A stretch of DNA of 64,000 nucleotides. Source: Ligula intestinalis (taxonomy: Eukaryota; Platyhelminthes; Cestoda; Diphyllobothriidea; Diphyllobothriidae). The stretch is from assembly GCA_036362985.1 (NCBI GenBank), contig JAYGXS010000004.1, positions 38,807,435 to 38,871,434 on the forward strand. Reading direction: 5' to 3'. The translations under genes and the position numbers were made by a program. The notes below the pieces were generated by a model that worked only from the letters and a program-made list of their open reading frames with translations, was not told the origin of the DNA and searched no databases. This document shows, piece after piece, positions 1-32,440 of the stretch (position 1 is its first letter; every line of letters begins with the position of its first letter).

Positions 1-1
1 T

Positions 2-2373
2 GAGGCCTCAACCTATTCGCAGATCCGGTTTCTGCACAGATATCTTCACAATAGCGTGTTGCCGAGGAGTGTGAGCTACAAGCCGGCGCTGAACACGGAG
101 GTGGTGAGACGCGAAATGTTTCAAACTGGCAAGAGAATGGTCCGTCTTGTTATTCAAGATTGCCACGCGAGGCTACGCAAATATCGCCAGATAATTGACC
201 ATGAGAAGATGAAATGCTGTGAGCTCATGGGTGAGGACAGCACAAAAATGCTTCAGCAGAGAGTGCTTGAATGAGCCCGCGACAAACAAGCAATTCATGA
301 ATCGGCACTGGAGAAAAAATTCCGCAGACTGCACAATCCAACGTTATCCAGAAAAGACGTACTGGTACACAACCTGTCGTCGAAAGAACTGACGAAGGAA
401 CAAATACAGGTTCTACAGCATGAAGCCTCATTCAACACGGCTGATGCTAAACCTGCTTGCATGATTGCAGCTGTGGAATCAGTCATAAATCAGACAGAAG
501 CAACGGAGGAGACGAAGAACCTTATCCGACACCAGGTATCGTCCCTCCTGATAGCTCATCAACCGCGGGAAGTGCTCCCCAAGGTCGAAGCGTGGCATTA
601 AGAGCACTCAAGGCCGACCGGGACATTGTCATCGTGCCAGCCGACAAGGGACGTTCTACGGTCGTATTAGACAGAACGGACTACCTTCAGAAGGCGAGAA
701 ACTTACTGGAGGATCGTCAGTTTTAGGTTCCTTGTGAAACCAATCCCATCAAAAAGCTGACACGCGAAATAAATTCGACCCTGTTGGCTCTAGAGAACTC
801 GGATGCAATAACGCTGTCCGACCGACGCATGGCGAGGGCGCAAGAAACGGCCTTGGCCCGTTTCTATGACCTCCCTAAAGTGCACAAGCAAGGTGCTCCT
901 CTCCGACCCATCTTATCACTAAAAGGCACTCCAACGTACGGGCTCGCAAAGTGGCTGTTTCGGCGTCTCAAATTTCTGACGGCTGATTCGGAGACCACGG
1001 TCCGCTCGTCAACACAGTTCTTGGAGAAACTTAAAGGGGTAAGTCTCTTGCCAAGTGATATCATGGTTTCCTTCGATGTCATGTCTCTTTTTACTTCGAT
1101 TCCTCAGGATCTGGCAATCGAGACGGTCGAACTACTCCTACGAAACAAATACGATGAGACGGAGGATCACCTTGGACACGCGGAAATCCTACAGCTCCTG
1201 AAGTTCTGTCTCAGGACGTACTTCACGTTTGATGGAACGATCTACGAGCAGGTGAAGGGGACACCGATGGGTTCACCGATTTCGGGACTCATAGCCGAGG
1301 CGGTCCTGCAGCGGCTGGAGTCGCTGGTTTTCCAACACTACAAACCGAAATTCTGGGCTCGGTATGTGGATGACACCTTCGTCGTCATCGAACGGGATCA
1401 GGTGCTCACGTTCAAGGAACGTCTCAACAGCGTCTTCCCGGACATCCAATTTACGATGGAGGAAGAAGAGAACAACCAGCTGGCTTTTCTTGATGTCCTC
1501 GTTTGTCGAAAAGATTGTGGTGGTCTAAAGACTAAAGTATTCAGGAAAGCGACAAACACGATGCAAGTACTGAATTACAACAGCAACCACCCAATCAGCC
1601 ACAAACGCAGTTGCGTAAAAACACTCTATCGGCGTGTTGAGACGCATTGCAGCGAAGAAGAAGAAGAAGACAGAGTTGCCGAGGTAAAATACCTCCGACG
1701 GGTGTTCAGAGAAAATGGCTACCCGCGCAACTTCGTCGACAGGTGCTTGCGCAAACTAGCTGGCCAATAAAAGCGCACCGACCCCAAGATTTGGCGTTCG
1801 ATCCCGTATGTCAAAAACGTATGGGAAGCAGTCGACCGCCTTCTCGCACCACTTGGAGTTGGAGTTGCACACAGGCCGGAGGCAACCATAAGGCGTCAGA
1901 TAATGAAGCCAAAAGACCCGATGTCACGGCAAGAAACATCTGGGGTAGTCTACAGGATCTGGTGCAGTTGCGGTCAAAGGAACAATGTCGGAGAAACTGG
2001 CAGACTTCTCAGGACGCGAAGTGCCGAACACGCGGCTGCAGTGCGGCGAAATGATGCCAATTCTCAAGTTGCAGCTCATTTGACGACACCCGGCCACACC
2101 TTCAAATTTGATGAGGCCGAAATTCTCGCAAGAGGTGACAATCGGGTGAGCCGAGAACTACTTGAGTCATGGTTCACGGGCCCCCAATCCATCAACAAGT
2201 CCAACGATTTGTCCAATCCAGATTTAATCCTGAGATTCAATTTGGCCAAAGCAAGCCGTCACTTGAGGAACGGGCAGGCCACCGCCTCATCGTACGCCAA
2301 CGCCGGGGAGCCAGACGGCCGAGCAATCCTCACGCCCGAGCTCACCGCCCATGACGAAAGTTCAACAGGTTAG
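2..2373 (+). pseudogene. PLE A reverse transcriptase / GIY-YIG endonuclease (broken ORF)
   Basis: The product would be a cDNA-synthesising reverse transcriptase fused to a GIY-YIG endonuclease. The RT core is intact from 784 to 1770: counting from the Met at 784, FYDLPKVHKQ lies near residues 27-36, motif A SFDVMSLFTSIP at 96-107, motif B GTPMGSP at 159-165 and the catalytic YVDD at 194-197. The GIY-YIG part follows in the same frame: GVVYRIWCSCG, then NNVGETG, an H in AEH and a second H in AAH, which fits the Cys/His pattern of PLE endonucleases. Breaks are a TGA at 272-274, a frameshift near 590, a TAG at 724-726 and a TAA at 1768-1770 between RT and nuclease. In the second motif the usual Tyr is Asn. 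Family identity is sure; activity is excluded. Confidence 0.93.
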
Positions 2374-2410
2374 AGCCCGCGTGCCGTCAAACAAGCAGTC
2401 CACGCACAAG

Positions 2411-2592
2411 AAGGCAATTAACGTTAATTGTCGCTGTATGCTTGCAGTAATGACTGTGTCCTATAAATACTGCAAACGTCTCTGCATACTTAATCTTTCT
2501 GCTACTCATGTCTCTGATGATGAATCCGCGATGGATATCGAAACGACAGGCGAATAAACATATTGTCCCAGCGATTGAGTTTTCTTCTTCGT
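2411..2592 (+). repeat. PLE tail, near-identical copy at 52.66 kb
   Basis: This stretch aligns with 52664-52845 at high identity. It includes the palindrome CAATTAACGTTAATTG, the TATAAATA block, the hammerhead-like core and the end AATAAACATATTGTCCCAGC. The 52-kb copy starts exactly with this block and has no coding part, which defines the block as a unit that can exist alone. Confidence 0.85.
2514..2544 (+). ncRNA. hammerhead-ribozyme-like core in PLE A tail
   Basis: CTGATGA (2514-2520) is followed by a short hairpin, ATCC-gcgat-GGAT, and then GAAAC (2540-2544). These are the conserved hammerhead core blocks around stem II. Hammerhead motifs are known in PLE terminal repeats. I did not identify stem I, stem III and the cleavage site with certainty, so self-cleavage is inferred and not shown. 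Confidence 0.6.
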
Positions 2593-3329
2593 TTGGAGGT
2601 ATGTCGCGGTTAATCTTAAGATAAACTAGGTGAAAGCAATAGCAGATAGCCGAATTTGATCTCTGTTATCACTCAGTTCCTGAGCACGTAACTGCAGCTT
2701 AAAAACGATGGATATACTTATCGCGGCAGGGTTTCCTATGTGAATGTCAGGCAGAAAATTCAAAACCAACATATATTTTAGTAAGTCTCTTAAAATACTT
2801 GTTATGACCCGTTTTGGTACTTCTAATCAGCTTGAACCGGTTCTCCATCGGCTCGTTAGAGAGACAGTAAGAAGACCTGTCTGCCAGACAAATAGTATTT
2901 TCAGACAAGAGCACGGTACAGATCTTCGATGCAAATTAAAACAAGTCCAGTCGGACACAGGGTGTATGTACTTTAAAGGGAATGCGAGAGTTATCGTCCG
3001 ACAATGGCCAATCAGGATTGAGCAGATAAAACTCTCTCACGGCAGGCGGCTTTCGCGAAGCCATTGAGTGCGTTGACTCATTATGAGATGCGCGGTTTCC
3101 CAACAATAATAAAGATCGATACTTTATGGCATATCAGTTAGAATAGTGTATTGTCGCTGTAAATCAGATGAAGGCAAGTTGTGGATACTGATTGTTTTAT
3201 TTTTGTTTATTAGTTTATATAAACATCTAAGGTTCAATTTCCTGCTTTTTTCTTTCTTTGGCGGAAATTTAACATTGTCAGCACCCGGCTAAATAAGAAA
3301 GCTTTCCGAGAACCGGTGCAAATTGTTCA
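2593..3329. other. stretch between two PLE fragments, nothing recognised
   Basis: I see no exon or family signature here. A 107-codon ORF (2744-3067) has no recognisable motif. A short palindrome CTCATTATGAG and an AATAATAAA run occur near 3075-3115. It probably lies in an intron of the copine gene if, as inferred, the 5' exons are upstream of the window. Confidence 0.4.
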
Positions 3330-3910
3330 TTGTTCTGAGCTTTCGATCTCTTGCAGGAGTTCATCATCGGAAGCAGCAAAATAGGGGTAATTACAGTGGG
3401 TGTACGCGAATCAAGCGTCAAAAGGTCATTCGAAGTAGGAAAAAGCAATCAAAAATGAGGAGGGAGAGTAAATTATAGGGGTATAGGTTACTTAGCTGTC
3501 AGTGATGTAAAGCCATCAGCAATGACAATGGGGGCAATCAATTCTCAATCGTCCTGTTTGCGGCCTCGGCAAGTAACTTGCAAGCTGTGAAGTTAAAATC
3601 ATAGCCTATTTCGTGGATGTGAGCCGCCACTTGCAATTATTCTTCGCCTCGTCGTACAGCTAGCTTATGTTTATCTATGTGCGATCCGGGCATGTGCTTT
3701 TTTTGATCTATGTATTTACACTGAAGGTTTAGACATAGGATACGATAGGATACAGATTGGTCATTGAGATTATGCCGGACTTTGATTGTCATTACCCAGA
3801 TGCGCATAGCAGCTTCGGGTTCGTGTGCAATTCCAACACCTAATGCCGCATCTATGTGTTCAGTCGCTTCTGAGACGTTCTTCTTAACAACCCATTTTTT
3901 TCATTTGACT
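3330..3910 (-). pseudogene. PLE fragment F: GIY-YIG endonuclease end plus tail
   Basis: Translating the minus strand piece by piece gives a decayed PLE C-terminus. About 3905-3810 reads KNVSEATEHIDAALGVGIAH, matching the linker of element A (KNVWEAVDRLLAPLGVGVAH). Then come VSYRILCLNLQCKYID (GIY and YIG equivalents with the Cys pair) and, near 3640-3550, KHKLAVRRGEE, QVAAHIHEIG and DFNF. Several stops interrupt it. Downstream, at 3369-3340, lies a hammerhead-like core. The element is 5' truncated within the end of the RT/linker region and belongs to a PLE family different from A, as judged by its tail. Confidence 0.75.
3340..3369 (-). ncRNA. degenerate hammerhead-like core in PLE F tail
   Basis: On the minus strand CCGATGA (one change from CTGATGA) is followed by a hairpin of the GA.ACTC / GAG.TC type and then GAAAG. 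The same design, with an exact CTGATGA, occurs in element E at 61945-61975. It marks the 3' tail of this PLE family. Confidence 0.5.
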
Positions 3911-4143
3911 GATTAGAACAATATTGTAGCCCGCAAAGCAAAAAACTTGCTTCATCTTATGCGGTTGAGTCGATGAACTGATTACGTGATCAGGTTGTCC
4001 GTCAGTGAGTATCGTGTGACGGAGCTCCAGATTCTGGAAATAATCAATATTTACTTTACCCATAACTTATTGATTTAGCCAGATTTTCAGTCTACACAGG
4101 AATTACAAGACAATATTCTTATTAGTGTGATTAAATTCATGGC

Positions 4144-4238
4144 GCGAGGCGGGACCTTTGTAGCTTAGCGGTTAGAGCGTTGGCTGCCGTTAAAGGCCTT
4201 CTCTGATACGCGGTTTCAAATCCCGCCGAACGCCTCGA
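4144..4238 (+). repeat. tRNA-like segment (possible SINE head or tRNA pseudogene)
   Basis: An A-box-like TAGCTTAGCGGTTA at 4161-4174 and a B-box-like GGTTTCAAATCCC at 4212-4224 are spaced as in a tRNA gene. A GCGAGGC / GCCTCG pair flanks them. The cloverleaf does not close properly: the acceptor and T stems do not pair in register and the anticodon arm is irregular. I therefore read it as a decayed tRNA or tRNA-derived SINE and not as a working tRNA. Confidence 0.45.
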
Positions 4239-4951
4239 GTTTTTTCGCAATTGGGTCAACTGAAATATTCTTATTCGAAGACGAGGAATAATGACCACAG
4301 GCACATTATTCCTACTTTGTAATCTCGACAATGAATGATAACGAACAACAGCAGCGCAAAAGATAAGCGTTTTGAATTCCTCCATGTCGAACTTGGTTCC
4401 TTGTAGAAATCACCGTAATTGCCGAGATAAGGAAAAATGTCAAATGTCCGTAAAAAGTTTTTTTTGACTTCAATGTGCAAATGTCCTCTTTCCGTCGTTT
4501 ATTTGACTGAGCGACAAAAATGGGGAATCGCACGCAGTCATAAAGAGGCACAGGAATTTGCCGTACAAGAAAGCGTCCTCTTTAGTTACGGCTTTCGGAA
4601 AAACAGCGTATTGTTATAGTACGGTATGTGCCTAGTTCCGATGTATTAAGCTAAAGGTTGCTAAATCTAGGTGAGAACATTGTGATTGATCAACATCACA
4701 AAAAATTGGTCACTGTAGTCGACTACGTTTTCCTGTAACCTGCACAGATTGATTTGACTTTTTTTCTCTTGTCCAAACCATTCGCAAAAATTAACGTCGT
4801 AACATTTTAATTATCCTTTTTAAGAAAAAACCGCCGCTTAACCAGCGTAAGGAGCTGATATTTCTGAGCTGAAAAAAATTATTGCTCAGATTGCTAAAAT
4901 TATAATGTGGTCACCTCGCTAATAACCCGCAACTTTAATTTTCTCTTTTAG

Positions 4952-26023
<21,072 letters not shown>

Positions 26024-26287
26024 AAATGACAAAAGACTTAACACTGGCGTCTTGTCGATGTTTATGTGTGTACGTGCTTTGTTTTGCCTTCAGGACTACG
26101 TCCTTGACGACTTTCGTTCTGCCCCTGTTTTTCCTTAAAATGTAAACTTTCTTATGTACTTTTACCTATTTTTTCTACTGTCTTTAGGCCTAAAGGCCTT
26201 TCACATTCTCCGCTTATCACACACTAGCCGAGGGCCTAAATTTTGGCTTAGAACCATCAATTCTATTGTTAGTAAATGAATTACCTA

Positions 26288-26293
26288 AATAAA
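26288..26293 (+). terminator. poly(A) signal of the copine gene
   Basis: AATAAA lies 265 bp after the copine stop codon on the same strand, the first such signal in a plausible 3' UTR. The UTR also contains a TTTAGGCCTAAA palindrome near 26185. Confidence 0.5.
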
Positions 26294-26310
26294 TTATCTG
26301 TTATCTTCAT

Positions 26311-29300
26311 GGTTCTGCTGCTTGAAGGGTTCCTAAACCGATCCGGGTAAGACATGTTTTTGTTAAGACTTCAGTCATTGCCCTATTCCATCCAGTTTTT
26401 TAATGTCATACCTAATGTGTAATGCATGCACCATAGATGCATAACTTCCTGACGACCCGGTCCATAAAGTATATCATTTTTGGTAATTTCGGCGTCATTT
26501 ACAATATACATCATATTTTAGATTTATGAAAAATGCATATTGAAATAGTTCGTCGTCCGCCCATTCCAATTTAGTAAAAGCTAGGGTTTCAGGACGCATT
26601 CACGTTTGCTCCTATAAGATCAGGCTGCGTAGTTGGTAGGAAACTGTGTCAATTGGTAACGGGACCAACAGCAATGGAGTGGCATGCATATTGGCATAAT
26701 AAATGAGTGTCAGGGAGCCCCGTCAACTATATAGTCCACAGGGAATTCCTCGGAGAACTGACGTTTAACTTCTTCTTTCTCTAACTTTGCGGTTGCTTGC
26801 ATCAATTGGTAAAGTTTTTGGTTGACCATGGTTTGCTTATTCTTTAAAACCAGAGGTTCGTTATGGAACTAAGTTCCCATGTTACATTTGGTCTTAGACT
26901 AAATTCAAAGGGGGGCGTAAATGGAAGGGGAAAGCGTGAGCACCTGCAAAATAAGTATATAAGTCAGATATTTCTATCTCGTACAAGAGGTCATTGCCAG
27001 AGACTGTGAAAAATCCAACAACAAATGTGCAGTTTTATAGCCAAACAAATAGGACCGTTAGGAGGTGGTATATGCGATAAGCCTGAGTTTGCAATGTCTG
27101 ACTAAGTGGTGACGGTGTGCGTACTGGGCTATTAGAAAGCTTGCGGTAATTAAAGATAGTAGCACTCAAAGTGCTGAATGTGGGCAAAGACTTCGTCTCC
27201 CTGCCTGATGACAAGGATATCCAAAAAATCCTTATACAGCACGTTAACTGGAATTCCGCGCCAGGCCACTTTTGGCTTATGTTAAAACACGCCGGAATTG
27301 ATTTAGCAACCTTACGTGGACAAGAAATGGCATGATAACATTTCACGAACACTGATGGCACGATCCCTCGATCTTTGTGAGTTAATAGGTAGACTGCGAA
27401 CTGAAAAGTCTCATAAACCTCTAACGGACAGCAAACTGATGCAGATTAATCATATGGGTCCTCTGTGGGCTCAACTAAAGATTCACAGATCATAGATTCA
27501 CCTACAGATCATCGCCAGCTTGGCTTGACACTTTCTTGAACTTATCAAATGCATGGTAGGGAAATATCCGTCAGCATGTCCTGAATCATTTCCATAATAG
27601 GTGAGGGTATGGAGAAAGTCAATCATTAGTAGTACTACATTTGAAGTTTAACCGCTAATCGACTTTCTACGTTATTGTCTCCGTACCAGCTTTTAGCTGA
27701 GTGCTGAACTAAAAAAACAGTATGAAAAGCGACCTTCCGCTGAGCTCCGGTAGGGTCTATATTCCCATCTCAAATTAACAGATATCCTTATTTTTCTGGA
27801 ATTTAGCGCAAACGTATTGGTCTCACTCTAATATTAAACCAAGGTCCGACTGACCTACTATTCGTACGTGTTGGAAATCGAAGCCGTGCGCTGGTATGGA
27901 TGCGTGGGCGGCTACCAAAGAAAGCTTGCCATTCGGTTGCATGGCAAGTTCATGCTGATGCACTCTCGTGAGAACCAATCGTGGAATGTGATAATAGGTC
28001 GCAGCTCAAAAGATTACACAGCCTGAACTTGATCTCTCCTAAGGAACACATCCTACCGCATTTGCTGAGGGATGCTGAATGAAACACTTGTTAACCATCC
28101 ACATTTTGGACGCTACAAATTATGAAAGACCTCCAATACAGTATTTGGCTGATATGAATATTTAAGAATTAGTTATTTATAAGCCACCTTAAGTATCAGG
28201 AGTATTGTGTCATGGCGTACTACTGCAAGACAGGTGAATTTGAAGATAACAGAACGGATTAATCAACTACTGAGCTTCTTTTCCGAAGAAACAGGTGGCA
28301 TCAAGCGGGAGTGTTTCGCATAGTGCGGATAAAAAGAACCCCTCCTTGTTGATGAGCGTGCACCGATCGTTAACAGAAATCACTTTTGCCGCACCGCCTT
28401 TGCCTTGAGCCTCATTTCTCGCGCTCTGACTGCAGCTGTAGGTGTAGCTGTGCAGAAAGGTCATCTCACAGAAAATCAGCCCTGGTTGATATTGCCTTTT
28501 TGAGAGCAAGTAAAAGGTTCACTCAGGTGTGGAATAGTTATAACTAGAAGGGATAGTGGGTTTAGCCATATTAGTTCTTTCAAACTGGGACGCCAAGTAA
28601 AAATTCATTGCTGAGGACCTATCCGGTGACAAAAGGATATAGGTCAAGTCAATTCAAGTCAAATTTATTCAAGGAAATATAGGCAAAAGCCTTTGAACTC
28701 CCTCTTGGTACATAGCACATGGACATGATTAATCAGACCTAAGTCGCTGCTATCTGTAGCCGACGGCCACAAAGCCTGTTCCCCATTCTTTATCCAAGGC
28801 CCACTGCACCAAAGTCATCCGTCGTCACAAACAACTGTTCCAATGCTTTCTTTTACTGGCGCCCCCACCCCCCGAGAATTGACCTGGAAGCTGCTTCTGG
28901 CTAATTGATATCAACTGTGCCATCGTCCCCTATCCTTCGGCATTCTGGTGACCCTCACAGGTGAGCTCAGTTTATTCAGTCGCGTGCATACATGTGCATG
29001 CACTCACGCGCGTCCAAATAAGCACGCCTTCCTGAGGGCCACTTACCACGCCACTTCTTTGGCCAACACGGCAGGGAAGCTTTACAGGTGACATCCCCTC
29101 GACTAATTGCAACACACAAATAGCAGAACACTTGAAATTTCTCCGCAATCCTACTTAAGTGCCCCTTATCTCGTGCTCTTTCAGGTCTGGCTAGACGCAA
29201 TCAACACTAGTCCTAGCTTCGCCAGGGGCCACTGCCGCCTGAGATAGCAATTAGCAGTTTTGTACTCAATAAATTACTCCTTCTGGTGACTTCTGTCTTT

Positions 29301-29750
29301 TAACTTCCAACCGGGGGTTTCGGCCTGATGATTGTAGTGATCCGAGTTCACTCACGACTTAGACCACTACATGTCCGCTAAATGGGTACCACTACCAGTA
29401 AATGTGGATGCATGCTAGTGAAAAGAGGCCAAGCTTCGCAGTGGCATTTCAACTGCTAGCCAATGGTTACGTCAGGCTCGAGTAGAAAAGAGTAATCCAT
29501 GCATTCTACCGGTAGAGCTGTATAACTATAGGGAGCGTGTGGCTTGGAAAGTAAGCAGAAAGAGATGCAAAGCCAATTCTGATTGACTCTAGTGTTCCGT
29601 TCATCGTAATTTTGGGTGGAACGACGTCATGGCGTCAGCATTTTGCTCAGTATTTATCTACGGTTTACCAGCTGTCATAATCAGAAGACATTTTGGTTTT
29701 AGCGACACGTGCTAGCGTTTACGAATTTTTTTGTGAATACAAGTGAAAAG
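26311..29750. other. intergenic stretch, no gene recognised
   Basis: Downstream of the copine poly(A) signal I find no coding signature; ORFs of up to 108 codons have no motif. A run with repeated AAGTCAA / AATTCAAGTC words at 28645-28672 may be the end of a non-LTR copy. The part at 28940-29300 has LTR-like traits (an AATAAA-containing stretch at 29268 and two TTCTGGTGAC words) but no second LTR was found. Confidence 0.5.
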
Positions 29751-29774
29751 GTGAGTCCCGGGAACTAATTGACG

Positions 29775-29866
29775 ATAAGCAGACGCGAACGCTGTGACGA
29801 TAACTTTATTCGCACGACGTTTCAGGTTTTTGCCGGAACCCTTAATCAGAGACTGGTAATTCATAC
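29775..29866 (-). repeat. PLE-type tail with hammerhead-like core, third design
   Basis: On the minus strand CTGATTA (29849-29843) leads into GGGTT..AAACC hairpin halves and then GAAAC (29823-29819), followed by GTCGTGCGAATAAAGTTATC and GTCACAGCG. The order core, GAAAC, AATAAA-like word and CAGCG matches the tails of elements A and C, with a different stem II. No coding part adjoins it. Confidence 0.55.
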
Positions 29867-32160
29867 ACTGATTTGCGATATTTTTAGGATACAGTCCTTA
29901 AGCTAACGCTACATGGTTCTCCTGCGTGATAGACGATTGTCCTGTAGTGCGATAATTGCTTATTGTCCGTCATTTACGCCATTAATACCTGAAATGTCGC
30001 CAGCCCTATTTGCTGATAGGCTGATGATTGCATGGGCATCAAGCAGCTATCCCACTAGCTGACAAGTATCCGTGCTGACGGGAGAAATGGTAATGGTCAT
30101 AGGTATGTACTAGCATAGCACCTGTTTCTCATGAAAACTGCAATTCCCAATGTATGAAGTAAGCGTATTTTATTATTTTTTCCGAGTATGATTTGGATTA
30201 TGAATTTAAAATGCATGAATAAAGTTCTTTTCCGTTATGCTCGCATCTATATCTTCTCGGTTTTAGGTTCCACGTTGGATTTATTTAGTTAGTAAGTTAC
30301 TCTTACTTGTCTGATTTTGCAGAATCTGCGTCAAACTTGCCAGTCAGGGGCTGATCCTTCCCCTTGAGTTATTTTAAGGATTTATGGATAAAAAATAACT
30401 TGGGTAAGCACAACTATAAGCAACGACGTTCCCGTATTACAGGTGGCATCTCGCCAAATTTCTGGCGGGCTTAGTGTTAGAGTGGGGGTTAAGCTTAAGA
30501 TAGAGAAATATGTACTCCTCGAGGATCTAAACGCAGGGACTGGCGTATTACGAGAAATTATTGCCACGTTGTCCAACTAGAATTCCTCAATCGTTTTTCT
30601 GGTCACGCTTTACACAAAAAAAATTTTGAACAAATTCCATCTAGTCGGCTATCTTGAGCGCAAAAAAACCGCGTTAAAAGAGCTATTTAATCAGGCAGAG
30701 TACAAAGAACCAGCTAACGCAGTGAATTTCAGTCTACCTAAAAATAAGCAAGCCTAATGCCTTTGTATATAGTTATAGGCAAATAATCCAGTTGTATAAT
30801 GCCTGAATTCCAAAGCCTACGACTACCCAAGCTAGGTATACAGACAAAGGTAATCATGTTGTGACAAATAGACAAATTTGGTTTTTGCCTGCCATATGTT
30901 GGATATGGCCGGATGGTCGCTTGATAACAATTGTATGTCGACGGCTAGTCAGTCTTTTTATGCCGCCGGCTCCAAAGTTGAATCGGCACATACTTTTTGA
31001 CTAGTTGCTGCCTGGTCCGGAGCAACCATGCGCCAGCTGCTGACTAACGACCTGCACTTTACATGTTGTGGCGAAATCTGAGCTATTTCGGTCTTCTAAT
31101 TAAGTCGCTAGAGGCCTACTTTGCTGCCAACGCACATCGGTCAGTTTTTTGCTTTAAATATCACCCTCACTAGTTTGCCCCTCCTTTTTCATGCTGAACT
31201 TGCTTCACTGTTGGTGTATACTTCGTCCCTGGGGAAATAAATTATTAAGGGAAAACAAAAGCCCTAAATATGAAAAAAACAATGCAGTTAATTACCAGAA
31301 ACATTAGATTAAGAATTAATACAATAATTAGTTCATGTTTGGAACGACCTAATGAGCACGTAGTGCGACTATCCATGCCTGGTATGGCCAATGGTCCCTT
31401 AACTCCATGCGCTATCCCGCGTTCTCTATCACTCCTCCCCCTTCCCCTAGATAACATAAAAAAACATCACCGCAAAACTGGACGTTTCTTATCGACCCCC
31501 ACTCCCTTAATCCCACGGCTCACTTGTATGAAATGACGAACAGTATTGACCACGTATTTTAACTTTGACCCCGTTTCCTATAAACATGTAATGATCCATC
31601 GAGCATTTATCGAAGGTACGCGTGTTTTCGCCAACTGCTCTTCTGAAATAGCAATGCAAGTTAAGCAAACGGATCGTTAATTTCACAAGTAGGTGAATGA
31701 ATACAAGCAATTGCGATAACAAATTTGAAGCTGCCACCGTGGTGTGCTCACGAACTTGAATATGCATCAGTGCTTGACTTTCCGGTCGTAATGGTTCTGA
31801 AGTATTACATCAGGCTCTGAACAATTGCTTTATACTGCGAGTAAGCAACAGCTATTTAAACGCATTGTCAAAAGTGTCTTTGGTCGCATGGAGAAAATTT
31901 CACGTTTAGTTGTCGAACATGTTTTCATAAAAAGACTGCTTCTAGGCAAAAGACATAGTTATTCTGGTTAGCAGTCCATTTTTGACCAGCGAACGGCCTA
32001 TCCTTGTAGATTACATTCAGCTAGACAGTTTAAGAGTGGACTTGTGAAATTGACCTTTAGAACTACCAGCGTCGAATTTTTACTCAGTATGAGTTTACGT
32101 TTTTTTAACGAAACTGCTTGCTCTGAAGCGGGAAAGAGCCAAGCGCGAAAGAGACATGAA
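29867..32160. other. intergenic stretch, nothing recognised
   Basis: AT-rich sequence with only short ORFs without motifs. I see no splice-bounded exon or repeat signature. Confidence 0.5.
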
Positions 32161-32162
32161 CT

Positions 32163-32440
32163 ATAGAAGTTAAGGCTAAGACGGTTAACCCTAACAGCTA
32201 CAATCATTCAGAACCTGGTTCCTTAGGAGATTTGAGAGAAGAAGATGGAAAGGCGATAGTAGACGGAACGTTATATTGTTTACAGGGAGGAAGGAGAAAG
32301 TCGCCAATTGGTCTTGCAAGGCGTCCGACCGTGAGGCTGGCGTCGTCACGACCACCGCGCGCGTGGCGCAATTCCAAGAGAGGTTTAAGAGCCGTTAGGC
32401 CAAGAGACAGAGAGAGCGGGTCTATTGGCTAGGTCGGCCT
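32163..32440 (+). repeat. repeat R1, copy a (PLE pLTR-like)
   Basis: GTTAAGGCTAAGACGGTTAA, GGTTCCTTAGGAGAT, ACGTTATATTGTTTACAG and TTGGTCTTGCAAGGCGTCCG recur at 39163-39460 on the same strand and, inverted, at 42205-42465. At 39 kb and 42 kb the repeat runs into a PLE tail, so I read R1 as the body of a PLE pseudo-LTR. This copy stops before element B. Confidence 0.7.

Larger units (their letters stand above)
1..2592 (+). mobile_element. Penelope-like element A, 5' end cut by the window
   Basis: A Penelope-like retroelement (PLE) that copies itself with its own reverse transcriptase and a GIY-YIG endonuclease. It holds a coding part (2-2373) and a 3' tail (about 2411-2592). The tail begins near a perfect 16-bp palindrome (2415-2430), carries a TATA-like block at 2462-2469 and a hammerhead-like core at 2514-2544, and fades out after a TTCTTCTTC stretch. 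The same tail recurs at 52664-52845 and, diverged, at 37127-37216. The reading frame is already open at position 2, so the element starts outside the window. Stops and one frameshift show that this copy is dead. Confidence 0.93.

Noticed and set aside
4144..4238. Functional tRNA gene
   Set aside because: A and B boxes are present but acceptor and T stems do not close and the anticodon arm is irregular.
1..4951. Copine C2-domain exons upstream of the first called exon
   Set aside because: I searched for C2 signature pieces and splice-bounded frames and found only PLE sequence and unreadable DNA. The exons probably lie outside the window.
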